From Gnetum montanum (Eukaryota; Streptophyta; Gnetopsida; Gnetales; Gnetaceae), in assembly GCA_015680685.1 (NCBI GenBank), contig MNCI01009650.1:509512-573511 (forward strand): a stretch of 64,000 bases of DNA, read 5' to 3'. The notes under the pieces are model-generated. The model was not told the DNA's origin, searched no databases, and saw nothing but the letters and a program-made list of their open reading frames with translations. The position numbers and the translations under genes are program-made. This document shows, piece by piece, positions 44,801-56,150 of the stretch. Every line of letters begins with the position of its first letter. Within the stretch, counting starts at the first letter, position 1.

Positions 44801-47457
44801 ATCAACAAGTGAGCTTGCTTCACCATGGCTTCCTAAAACTAGTGTGACTATGACCTGCTTAGGCCTTAAACCAACACTTTGGTCCACTATGATCTTAAAC
44901 TAGCACCACAGCCTATCAAGGCCTTAAATCAACACCTTGGTCCACTATGACCTTAAATTGGTACCACGACCTACCAGGGCCTTAAACTAGTACAATGGCT
45001 TACCATGGCCTTAAACTAGTAACATTAGTAACCTAGTTAGCTTAGTTTTGTCATTTTGTGTGGCATGAATGCATTGTAGGATTATAACATGTTTTTTTTG
45101 CTTGGTTTTCTTGTCCTCTTGGAGTTGTATTTGTAGGATGAAGCCTAAAGCCATTGCAAAGGTGCAACTCATTATAGTAGCAAGTCACTACACTAACTTG
45201 ATATACATGATTTAGTAAGTTTGTCCTGTTGTGTCAAGGGTGCTTGTATCATTACCTTCTATCTAGCACCACTCCTTGAGCACATCCCCATAACCTTATC
45301 ATGGCCTTCCATACCTTGGAAAATAATGTTGACCTATGTTCATCACTCATGCACTATAGCCATATGATATCACTTCATCATGCTCCATCCTCAAGCCCAC
45401 TTGAATGTAACATAGCTCATTCAATGGAAAAACTGTTAAGTCCATCAAGTGTAAGACATCTTGTTTGATGGGATAACTATAAAGTCCATTGGATGTAATG
45501 CAACTCACTCAATGGAAAAGCTATGTCAAACCAGCCTTATGAATGAGGCCTAATTAAGGTCTCACCCCATACAAAAAAAAGGAAGAAGAAGAAAGGGGAA
45601 TCAAATTGCCAAGAGGTTGAATGGACAATGAAGCCTCAAATCCTAATGGCCAAAGAAATCTTGGATCAAACTGATTAGGTCCTTAAACACACCTTTTGAG
45701 CAACCAACACTTCAAAACATATCAGCATCATGCTATAGCCATGATGACAATACATGGAATGCATTATTAACCTTTATAATTATCTCTCTAATGATCATTA
45801 CCATGATCTCATTATAGCCTTATCCCATCATCACAAGCACTATTTGGCATGATTTAACATGACTAGATCAAGCATGAAGAGAGAAAGTTGGTGGTGGAAT
45901 TGCAATGGTGTTCTATATTCTTTGTTGGTTCCTCTTGGGTTAATCTTCCAAACACTAACAAATAGGGACCATCAAAACACTATGAAAATTTGCATGTTGT
46001 AACTAATTTCTATCATGTAGCCTTCACCCCATGAAACCAAGTTAAAACTTCATTGTAAATGTAAGGATTATGACCCATGGGGTGCAATCTCACATACTTT
46101 ACACTTTTGGGGATGAAAAATGCCTCATAAGTAGTTAAAGCCTTATTCCTCAAGTGAAAAAAGTCATATAGCATCTATATTTGGGCTAGGAGGTGTCAAA
46201 AATGCCTTTCAGAATCCCAACAATGGAAATTTGATGGCTTTTATGGGGGGCAGGTATACACTTTTCTATGCTGGAAACACCTACAAGGGCCAAATCTCAC
46301 CTACCCCCCACCATGCGGAGGTGGGGGCTTCCCCCTCAACATGGAAACTTCATCCCCCCAACTTGGAGACTACATGCATAATGTAAAAACCTTCTCCCCT
46401 CAGTGTGGAAGTTTTCCCCTAGTGTGGAGGCTCCACCCCGAGTGTAGAAATTGCATGCCCCTAGCATGGAAGTAACATGAGCAAGATTTCTACACTCAGT
46501 TAACTTCAAGGTTAACTAACCACTCTAGCAAATATGGTATAAGGCCTAGCATAGAGGATCTACCTCCAACATAGAAGGTATGCCCTCATTACTATTTATA
46601 GTAAATAGAATGGGCATGGGGATTTGACACTTACTATATATGGTAACCCCCCAAATTTGGGTACCAATCTCACTTGTACAAGGTAGAAATTTGCAGTAAT
46701 TTGCAGCCAATCTATTAGCCAACTTGTAGCAAAAATAATGGCCAAAAACCTATAAAATCAAAGCCCTAACACCCTTTTGAGGTTACACAATTTTTGGCAT
46801 TTTTGAGCACATAGCACTTTTGGCTTCCAAGAGCTCTTTCAACACTTGCAAAACAAAGCTTCTTGAAGCCTCCCAGTGTGGAACCCCTATAGCCTAATTA
46901 CATTCTTTCTTACCCTCCTAAGACTTATGGGATTTTGGTTTCAATGTTGCATTTCTAAGATCCTGAATTCCCAGCATGTAGCAATTTTGTAGCCAAATTC
47001 CTTACTCTTCTCAACCCCTAGCAGTGACCCAAGTTGTATATCTATAGTTTGTAGTAGGGAAGGTTCAAATGCATTAGGAATGGCTTAGCACCTGGATTAT
47101 GGAGTAGATCACATTAGCTTCAATGGGCTTTGAACTCCAACCCTAGTGAACCCTGCTTTGCTTCCTCATGGACCTCTCTTCTACACATTTCTAAAATTCA
47201 TTCTTTATTATTTTAAATAAAGTTTTAAAATCTCATTTTTTGTGTGATCTACATTTTCTTTCCATCTTCTAGATTTGTATTTTTTTGCATTTTATTTTCT
47301 CAATCCACTATTTTGCATTCTATAAGTCCCTGGGTGATCTACTGAAGTGTCCAGGGCACCTTGAATTTCATTTTATAAAGGCCCTAGGAATTTGGGGTTG
47401 AGGCTACTACACTTGAGTTTTTAGTTTTCTAGTGATCGACTTTTCCATTTGCAAAAA
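44157..47457 (+). repeat. Unit 1 of a 3.3-kb tandem duplication (integrase tail, 3' non-coding, LTR)
   Basis: Starts TTTAGTAGCCAAGAG in the middle of integrase and runs through the 3' non-coding region and an LTR. Unit 2 (47458-50724) repeats the same order. The boundary shows AAAAA next to TTTAGTAGCC on both sides, which suggests short-homology joining. Confidence 0.8.
44801..47411 (+). mobile_element. 3' non-coding region and LTR of element beta, first copy
   Basis: 44850-45010 is a degenerate repeat of about 33-36 bp built on GGCCTTAAACTAG. A purine tract at 45575-45601 (AAGGAAGAAGAAGAAAGGGG) may be the polypurine tract, so the LTR may start near 45602; no TG end was confirmed. 46300-46450 repeats short TGGAGG/GTGGAA phrases. 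TATA-like CTATAAAA is at 46750-46757. The LTR right end is about 47411 (GGCTACTACA), resembling the alpha LTR end. Confidence 0.55.
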
Positions 47458-47733
47458 TTTAGTAGCCAAGAAACGAAGGATTTCTATAATGACCTAGGCA
47501 TTAAGCATTCTTTCTCATCACGTTATTACCCTCAAGCTAATGGACAAGTAGAAGCAAGCAACAAGGCCATCATCAACTTGCTCAAGAAGACACTCAATAA
47601 TAGCAAGCAAAAATGTTGTGAGCAGCTTGTCCATGCACTTTGGGCCTATTGTACAACTTACTGTATGGTAATTGGTGTAACCACGTATACCTTGATTTAT
47701 GCTTATAAAGTTGTTTGCCCCTTTGAATTGTAG
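47449..47733 (+). pseudogene. Integrase tail, second copy
   Basis: Open run of 94 codons with FSSQETKDFYNDLGIKHSFS, YYPQANGQVEASNKAIINLL (catalytic Glu region), and VHALWAYCTTY. It duplicates 44157-44430 and is better preserved: it lacks the TGA that unit 1 has after LNNSK. It lacks the zinc finger and both catalytic Asp residues, so it could not work alone. Confidence 0.75.
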
Positions 47734-50724
47734 GTGTCATCACTCCAAGTAGCCTTAACCGACTTCATCAATGATGAACAGAATAAAGAGTTGTGGGTAG
47801 CAACCCTCGAATGAGTGGAGGAGCAATGTATGCAAGTGCTTGCTCATGTTGAAAACTATCAGGAGAGGTAGAAATGGAAACACCATCATAAATTGATCAA
47901 GCATAAGATCAAGGAGAATGACCTAGTTCTCAAAGCCTTCCACAAGCATGTTGATAAATTCTTAGCCAACTGAAAAGGGCCCTTCCTTGTCACTAGATCC
48001 TATGGTAATGGAGCATTCAAGATTGTCGATATGGATGGAAGTGAGTTGGCCAATATGATCAATCATTCATATCTAAAGCCATATTACATGTAGCTAATGA
48101 TCATCAACAAGCAAGCTTACTTCACCACAACCTGCCAAGGCCTTAAATTGATAACATGGCCTGCCAAGGCCTAAAATTGATGATAACATGGACTACTAGG
48201 GCCTAAACCTAGTGTGACTATGGCTTGTCGAGGCCTTAAGCTAGCAATATGACCTGTCGAGGCCTTAAGCTGGCAATATGGCCTGCCAAGGCCTTAAACT
48301 AGCACCTTCATCTACTATGACCTTAAACTGGCACCATGGCCTACCAAGGCCTTAAACTAGTACAATTTCTTATCATGGCCTTAAAGTAGTAACATTGGTA
48401 ATCTAAGTAGCTTGGTTTTAACATTTTATGTGGCATGCACACAATGTAGTGCTATAACATGTGCTATTTACTTGGTTTTCTTGTCCTCTTAAAATTATGT
48501 TTGCAGGATGGAGTCTGAAGCCATCACAAGGGTGCAACTCATTATAGTAGCAAGTCACCACATGACCTTGATGTGCATGATTTGGTAAGTTTGTCTTGCT
48601 ATGTCAAGGATGCTTTTATCATTTCACCTCATCTAGCACCACTCCTTGAGCCCACCCCTTAACCTTGTCATGACCTTCCATACCTTGCAAAATAATGTTG
48701 ACCTATGTTTTCCACTCATCCACTATAGCCATATGATATCACTTTATCATACTCCATCCTCAAGTCCACTTAAATGTAACATAGCTTATTAAATGAAAAA
48801 AATCATTAAGTCCATCGAATGTAACACATCTTGTTTGATGGGACAACCCTCAAGTCTATTGGATGCAATGCAACTCACTTAATGGAAAACCTATGTTGGA
48901 CTAGCCTTCGTAATGAGACCTAATGAAGGCCTCAAAAAAGGCAAGGGAAGCAAATTTCCAAGAAGCCAAATAGCCAATGAAGCCTCAAAGCCCAATGGCC
49001 AAAGTAACCTTGAAGCAAAGTGATTGGATCATCAAACACATTTGTCAAGTGACCAACACATCAAAGCCATCAGCATCATGTTATAACCATGATCATAACA
49101 CTTGGAATGCATTGTTAGCCTCTATAAGCATCTCCATAATTACCATTTCTTCATCATATCCTTATTTTATCATCACAAACACTCTTCAACATGGTTCAAC
49201 ACGAATGGATCAAGTGTGCAGAGGGAATGTTAGTGGTTGACCTATAGTGGTGTTCTATATTCTTTGTCAGTGCCTCTCAAGCCAATCCTTCAAACACCAA
49301 CAAAGAGGGATCATTGAAACACCATGAAAATTTGCATGTTGTAACCATTTCTCATCATGTAGCCTTCACCCCATGAAACCCAAGGTAAAACTTCATTGTG
49401 AATGTGAGGATTTTAACCCATAGGGGGAAATCTCACATGTTTCATACTTTTGGAACTAAAAAATGCCTTGCAAGTGGTTAAAGCCTCATTACCCAAGTGA
49501 AAAAAGTCACATATATTTATATTTGGCCTTGTGAGGTCAAAATGTCTTTTGAAATGCCAAAAATGGCAATTTGATGGGTTTTATGAGGCTTATACACTTT
49601 TCTCAACTGGAAACACCTATATGGGATAAATCTCATCTACCCCAAACATGGAGAGGTAGGGGCTTCCTCCTCAACATGGAAACTTTATTCCCCAGCTTGG
49701 AGACTACATGCATTACATGAAAACCTTTCCCCTTCAGTGTGGAAGTTTTCCCCCAATGTGGAGGCTCCACTCTTGGTGTAGAAACTACATGCCCCCAACA
49801 TGAAAGCAACATGAGCAAGATTTCTACACTTTTTTGACTTCAAGGTTCACCAACCACTCTAGCAAGGATGGCAGAAGGTCCAACGTAGAAGATCTACCTC
49901 CAACATAGAAGGTGTGCCCTTGTTATTATTTATAGTAAATAGAATGGCCATTGGGGTTTCGCACTTACTAAATATGATAACCCCAAAAATTTGGGCACCA
50001 ATCTCACCTTTACGAGGCAAAAACTTGCAGCTAGTTTGTTAGCCAATTTGTAGCAAAAATAATAACCAAAAACCTATAAGCAAATAGCAATTTTGGATTT
50101 TGAAAGCTCTTACAACACTTACAAAACATAGGTTCATGAAGCATCCTAGTGTGGAACCCCTACATCCTTGTTACCCCCTTCATTACACACCCCCCAACTC
50201 CTTGAGAATTGTGGATTTTTGGTCTTATTATTGCACTTCTAAGATTTGCAACTCCCAGTGTGGAGCATTTTTGCAACCAAATTTTCCACTTTTCCCATCC
50301 CCTTAGCAATAATCAAAGTTGCAGATTTGAAGTTATAATAGAGAAGTTTTGATAACATCAAAAGTGGTTGAGCATCCAGATCATGAAGTGTGTTACATCG
50401 ACTTTAACAAGCTTTGAACTCCTACTCCAATGAACCCCCCTTACTCTTTCATAAGAAACTCTTGTACACATCCCTAAACTTATTCTTTATTTGTTTAAAT
50501 AAATTTTTAGAATTTCAATTTGTGTGCAATCTATTTTTTATTTTCCTTACTAGATCTACATTTTATTTTTACATCATATGTTTTTGCATTTTGTAAGTCC
50601 CTAGGTGATATATTGGACCATCCAGGATGCCTTGAATTTCACTTTTTGGAGACCTTGGGGATTCAGGGTTGAGGTTGCTACACCAAATCTCTTGATTTCT
50701 AGTGATCAATTTTTCCAATTGCAA
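47458..50724 (+). repeat. Unit 2 of the 3.3-kb tandem duplication
   Basis: Collinear with 44157-47457, including the GGCCTTAAA repeats (48130-48370), the TGGAGG/GTGGAA phrases (49640-49800) and the LTR end GGTTGCTACA at 50682. The copies differ by many substitutions, so the duplication is old. Confidence 0.8.
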
Positions 50725-51295
50725 CATTGTCTAAGAGCTAGGGTTGATAGGATGACATATTTTAAAGCTTGAAGATGTCTAATACAACCATGGAAAGTTC
50801 TAAGTTGGAAGTTTGAAGCTAGGAACCAATTAGAAAAGATGAAAATAGTATGGAATCTCCAAGTTGGTCATGGGAAAGGTTTCTCTAGGATTCTTATCTT
50901 GTAATTGATAAACATTATTTTATGTTTTTATGTTTGGACTTAAGAGTATATGCATGAGAGTTGGGAAAGAAATTGCATGAGAGATGTATGCATCTCTATG
51001 ATTCATTATGTATGTTTTTTTCATTGTGACTCTTGTGTGTGTCTGGATCTTAGCCTTGTGCGTAGGAGAGATCTAGTTTAATTATGCCTTGCATTGAGGT
51101 CAATTGTGTGTATGGCTATAGAGCCTCATGCTTTGCAATATTGTTGAGTGTGTGAGTGTGTTGTTGTTATGGGCTATGGTTTGACTATAATTCTAATCTT
51201 CTTTGAATTAATTAAAGGTAGCTAGTTTTCTTGTTTTGTAGAAATTAAATTTTCTTTCATATGTTCTAGATTGGGATGTTTAAAGGGTTACAGTA
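50725..51295. other. Sequence right of the beta LTR, nothing recognised
   Basis: No frame or repeat of note. It could be element 5' leader following the LTR-like end at 50682, or flank. Confidence 0.3.
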
Positions 51296-51299
51296 AAAT

Positions 51300-52340
51300 A
51301 GGATAACCCTACTTCAAATTTACCAATGTAGTAAGATTACATAAATATTCATGGTAAAACAATTTAAACTTTAGCTATAATGGAGAATTTTTAAACCATA
51401 TTTTCTAATAGACAAAAATAAAAGGATATCCTTGAAATAAAATTGATATTTTGCTTTATAATCCAATAGAAGAGAGAAGATAATGTTTGTCCAATAAAAG
51501 AACAATTAAAGATAAGCATAACATATTTCCCTTTTATCTTGACTAGTGTAAATTCGTATGTTCATGGCATGTTAGAGATTATAATTCAAATGTACTTTTT
51601 AAAATTGGAAGAAAGGAAAATAGATAATTAAAATAAAAAGCTTATATATCTTAAGAATCTTCAAACACAATAAAAATAACTTTAGTTTTAATTGTATTCC
51701 TTGATACATAAAGACAAGATAATTTTCATGAAGAAAAAGTGATATTTGTACTTTAAAGTCCAAAAAAAATAAAAAGAAACAGAGAGGTATTGATGTTGAT
51801 GCAGTAAAAGAACAATTGAAGATAAGCATCAAATATTTCTTATTTTATCATTACTAGTGCAAAGTTACGTGATCTTGGCATAGTAAAGATTATAGTTCAA
51901 TTGCACTTTTTAAAATGACACTAAGGAAAATAGTTAATTAAAATAAAAAACTTATAGACCCTCAGGATTTCCACACAAAATAAAAAGAATTTTAGTTTAA
52001 ACTATATTATATGATAGATAAAAAAGTTTAGCTTCACAAAGAATATTAGTTTAGATAAAAATTTAGTTTAGATATCATTTTAAAAAAGTAATATTATAAT
52101 TTAAAATCAAAAAGAAGAGAGAAGCTAATGTTTATGCAATAAAAGAGTAATTGAAGATAAGCATCACATATTTCTTGTATGTCTTAACTAGTGTAAATTT
52201 GTATGTTCATGGCATATTAGAGCTTATAGTTTAATTACAATTTTTAAAATGACACTAAGGAAAATAGGTAACTTAAATAGAAAGCTTATAGATCCTAAGG
52301 ATCTCTAGATAAAATAAAAATCATTTTAGTTTTAATTTCA
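51300..52340. repeat. AT-rich tandem repeat, units of about 310-335 bp
   Basis: AAAAGAACAATTAAAGATAAGC at 51496 recurs as near copies at 51806 and 52141. Each is followed by TGTTCATGGCAT-like and GACACTAAGGAAAATAG-like blocks in the same order. A partial unit precedes (51300-51495), giving about 3.3 units. It could be a satellite-like array or an LTR-internal repeat. Confidence 0.7.
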
Positions 52341-52799
52341 CTAATCACTAACTACTTCTATCTATGTATATTGAACATTCTATAGGATATCAATGGAAGC
52401 TCAAAAAAATTTCTATTTCTATAAAGATATATTAAAGTAGAGGCTATTTAATTTAATAATTACTTAAACAAATCCAAATAATGTAGTAACATAAAGTTAT
52501 TAAAAATTTTGAATTTATTTTATAAGGAAAAATCCAAAGTATAGGCATATGGGTGTTAATTTCCAACTAAGAAAAAGTACCTGGAAGATTATAGTAGCCA
52601 TTGGGGTGGTGGTGAATGAGGTAATGGTGGCATCAAAAGTTGAAAATGACAAGGGAAATGGCTGCAATGATACCAGATGCTATGGTGATGGCAACATTGA
52701 CAATAGATACTAACAATGGCAATGAAGGTAATGTTAGAAGAAAACGAAGCAACCAAATGGGTAGGAAAGATGACAGAGTTTGGAAAAGAAATAATGATA

Positions 52800-53400
52800 A
52801 AGCACATATAGGCATAAAGCCATGGAGCGCAACATAGTAGCACAAAGCATAGTAAAGTGCAAAGTAGCTATGACAAAGCATGTCACAATAGTAGAAGGAA
52901 GCATGACAAGGAGCCTTGTAAAGCATAAAGTAATGGTAGGAAGTGTGGTAGAGCATAGGCCAATCACAAGGAGCATGGTAGAGGAAAAGTAGTGATGGTG
53001 TAGGTTGAAGAAGAATGAAAAGTATTATTGGCCACATAGTACATCACAACTATAAATGGAAGTATGATAAAGAGCATGACATAGTGTATAATAGTGGCAA
53101 GAAGCATGACAAAATATAGAAAAGTAGCAATGAGTATGGTAGAGGGTAGAGCCTTGATGGTAGAGGTGGATGAAGAACACAAAGTAGTAGCAAAAACAAA
53201 GCATGTTGTAGTAGTAGAATTGAGTGTGGCAGGAACTGCAATGAACGAAAAGTAGTAGTATGAAGCATGGCAAAGGGTAGAGTAGTAACAAGGAGCATGA
53301 CAGAGGATAGAGCTCTAGCTGCAAAGATGAATGGAGAATGCAAAGAAACAATGAGCAAAGAAAAATGCAATAGTATGGATGGAGAGCAAAGATAGATGGC
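52800..53400. repeat. Tandem repeat of about 161 bp, 3-4 diverged units
   Basis: GAGCATGGTAGAGGAAAAG at 52971 recurs as GAGTATGGTAGAGGGTAGAG at 53132 and GAGCATGACAGAGGATAGAG at 53293, spaced 161 and 161 bp. A diverged earlier unit is about 52810-52970. Purine-rich with AGCATG/GTAGTA words. Open frames across it on the minus strand (Cys/His/Tyr/Leu-rich) are repeat artefacts. Confidence 0.65.
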
Positions 53401-53439
53401 AACAACAATAGCAAATATCAAAAGATTCAAGGAAATTAT

Positions 53440-54535
53440 CCTTAAGAAAAATGTTTCTTTTTATTCAAATAAGTTTAAAAAGAATAGTATTAGTCATTAA
53501 TATGAAATTGCATTATTCAATATATTTTTGGATAAAAAATAATTGTAGGTAATTGTATCCTTCAACAATTATATGTGTAATATTAATTGATATAATAAAA
53601 TTGAATTTCCACCATTTTATATATTATTTAATGCTTCAAATCTATATTATTGACACTTTATACCTATATTATTTAATAAAATTACTATATAATTATATTT
53701 ATTACTTTAAGAAATTTCTATTTTCTAAAATATTAGTAAATTTTTAATTTCCCAAGTATGATGTTCTAACATGGATTTGAATACAAAACATCTCACTTGT
53801 CAAACCTAAGTACTTAGCAACATGCACAATGCATAGAGCAAACAAGCTATGGCTTCTTATTTTTGAAATTACAACACTTACTAACCAAGATTTGGTTGAG
53901 GATTACTAATGTTGGAGGTAAATTAATTAGTAACTAAGACCTAAGTTAAGTTTTTTTTGTTAAATTCTACCTACATAAGGTTATGTTTAGCCTTTTTAAA
54001 GGGTATGGTTTAACTCTTAGTAAGGTATATGATTAATTGATGTTGATTGGCACTTGTAATGCTAAAGTGAAATACAGTAAAATGAATGTAAATTTTTTTT
54101 AATTTTCTATAAATTTCAATTTTAATTTAATTTACCTCACATTTTTTAAGATACTAAAAATGTTAATATGATTTAACTCAATATGTAACCCTAAACTCTT
54201 AATAAGAATAATGAAAATAGAATACAAAAATAATCTACAGTGATATGTATTCATTCTTAACTTGCTAAACATAACCTATGAGAATATAATCACCACTAGG
54301 ATTATCAAGTAACTTGTTATTAAGAGATAAAAGTGAAGCTATCACAAGGTTTTGAGATAATTATATTTATCTAGTTGAAATCAGTTGTACTTATTTTATC
54401 AAATATCTAACAAAGCTCATAAAAGTAAATGATAAGTAAAATGTGAAAGACATAGTAAAAGTGAATTATAATATAAATGTAAATCTAGTGTAAGAGAAAT
54501 TTTGCAATGATGAAAAATCATTTTTAAAGCATGAT
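53440..54535. other. AT-rich gap, possible LTR relic
   Basis: Very AT-rich, no coding. 54180-54480 has phrases like AATCACCACTAGGATTATCAAG and CATAACCTA that echo the middle of the Athila LTRs (for example ACCACTAGGATTACCAAG at 6747-6764). It may be a diverged LTR fragment. Confidence 0.3.
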
Positions 54536-54539
54536 CTAA

Positions 54540-54803
54540 AAGTTATGGTATTTTGCTACTGAGTTCTTTTGGGACACGATTCCACAGACTACTAGTGGGT
54601 ACATCTGCAAGGATACATTGGCAAGGGTTTGGCAAAAGGTGGTGGTGTTTGTCAATAGATACTTTATGCAGTTTGGATTCCTACATAGACTTGTGGGAGT
54701 GCACTTTGCATTTTTGTGGTGCATCAAGCATGGTATTCGAGTTAACTTCTCTTGTTTCTTTCTCGACTCACTACAAAGGAGGCAACTTGGATAGCATTCA
54801 GGG
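54540..54803 (+). pseudogene. Coding relic, unassigned (retroelement-associated?)
   Basis: 87 codons without start: WYFATEFFWDTIPQTTSGY, ICKDTLARVWQKVVVFVNRY, FGFLHRLVGVHFAFLWCIKH, IRVNFSCFFLDSLQRRQL, ending TAG. Composition is clearly protein-like. It lies just outside element 3. It may be part of an extra ORF from another Athila-like element or a transposon protein; I cannot name a domain. Confidence 0.35.
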
Positions 54804-55254
54804 GTGATTTCAGCTCTATGGAGGTTGAGATGGATGGAAATTCCAACATAGTTGTAGGTGGTGCCTGTCCTAGTTTATCAAAGGAGGCACTAGTAGATGG
54901 AGTCTAGGCCTCAGCTACTAGCAATGTAATGGGGAGTGACAAGAGTAGATGTAGCATCCAACAACAATGCATGGGCTAAGGGGCATGGGGTTTTGTATGA
55001 AGTGGGGTAGACTCTAGATACATGCTTGATGAACAAAGTGGAAGAGGCATGTTAGCGTGTGATAGAGTAGGTAAGGAGGGAGGAAAGGGAGGCATGAAAG
55101 TCTTGATGGGAGGATATGCAAGAGGTAATTCAAAGGAAGGTAGATATGCAGTGGGTAAGAGATATATAGCTCATGGAGGACCTATTTGAATGGCATAGTG
55201 TGGAGTACACGCAGATGGTGGAAATGCACAAGAAGTAAAGGGTGAGTTGTGAGT
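54804..55254 (+). other. Flank of element 3 with a possible helical coding relic
   Basis: A broken plus-strand frame near 55090-55240 reads WEDMQEVIQRKVDMQWVRD and LMEDLFEWHSVEYTQMVEMH, Glu/Met-rich and helix-like. It probably continues the relic at 54540. TGAGT at 55250-55254 would be the target duplication of element 3, which cannot be checked here. Confidence 0.3.
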
Positions 55255-56150
55255 TGATGAGCAGCGAGGTACCCCTATGCTCAACCATATGAATACGAGC
55301 ATTTCACACACGATCTGGTCAAATTACAAGGACTAAGTGCTTATGTGCCCTTGTGGAACAAGGATGGGTTGGTTGATCATTGTCTTCCCAAGCTTACCAG
55401 TATGTCACAATTGTATGATTAAGTAAGCTTGAGGCATATGATTTTTATATCTTTTATGTTTTTATGTCCTGTGGCTAATAAGGGAGGAGAGAGAGAGATA
55501 ACTAAGTGACTAATTTAACTTAACTACTGATTAACTAGGCTTTAAACTAATCCTAACACTAGTATCCCTTCTCACTTGTTGTACACATCCTAAACCAGCG
55601 CAACACTAGCAGGATTACCAAACACTAATCGTTACTAGATTACCAAGTGTTACATGCATGTTCAAAGTTATCGTATTGTGTGTGTTAATAACATAAATGC
55701 AAAGTGCATAAAATAAAATAAATACATAAGAAAATAAAATAAAAGAAATGTGTAAGAAAAAAAATCTCAAGTGCTACATGGATGAATCATAGAGCTCATC
55801 TTTATTGACATATACAAGGTGTACTTAGGTACAAAATGCTTGAATAAAGATCCATCCACACTTCGACCTCTTATTGAGGGCACTTGGAAAATACTCTAAC
55901 TACAAGAGTTTCGTTACTTCTCTGCTAAAAGACTTCTTCCAATTATGTGTCTGGGCACTGTATTTATAGGCTTGGGAGCAACTACTCTAATAATTAGAGT
56001 AACCACTCTAATAATTAGAATAAACCACTAGAGTAACTACTCTAATAATTGGAATAAACCACTAGAGTAACTACTCTAATAATTGGAATAAACCACTAGA
56101 GTAACTAATCTAATAATTAGAATAAACTGCTAGAGTAACTACTCTCATCA
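55255..56150 (-). mobile_element. 3' LTR of element 3 (896 bp)
   Basis: Begins TGATGAGCAGCGAGGTACCC and ends GTAACTACTCTCATCA in plus-strand sense. The first 60 bp closely match element A LTRs (CTCAACCATA-GAATA-GAGC-TTTCA). A minus-strand TATA box is at 55961-55969. Confidence 0.85.
55985..56135. repeat. 34-bp tandem repeat in U3 of the element 3 LTR
   Basis: CTCTAATAATT recurs at 55985, 56006, 56040, 56074 and 56108 (as ATCTAATAATT). Spacings are 21, 34, 34 and 34 bp. Units include AATAAACCACTAGAGTAACT. Confidence 0.85.

Noticed and set aside
46300-46450. GGTGGGGG/CCCCC-rich tract as a G-quadruplex promoter element
   Set aside because: It consists of degenerate short phrases also present at 49640-49800 in the duplicate; G runs are not preserved between copies.
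53025-53430. Minus-strand open frames of about 126-134 codons rich in Cys, His, Tyr and Leu
   Set aside because: They lie wholly inside the 161-bp tandem repeat, occur in more than one frame, and show no domain; repeat composition removes stops.
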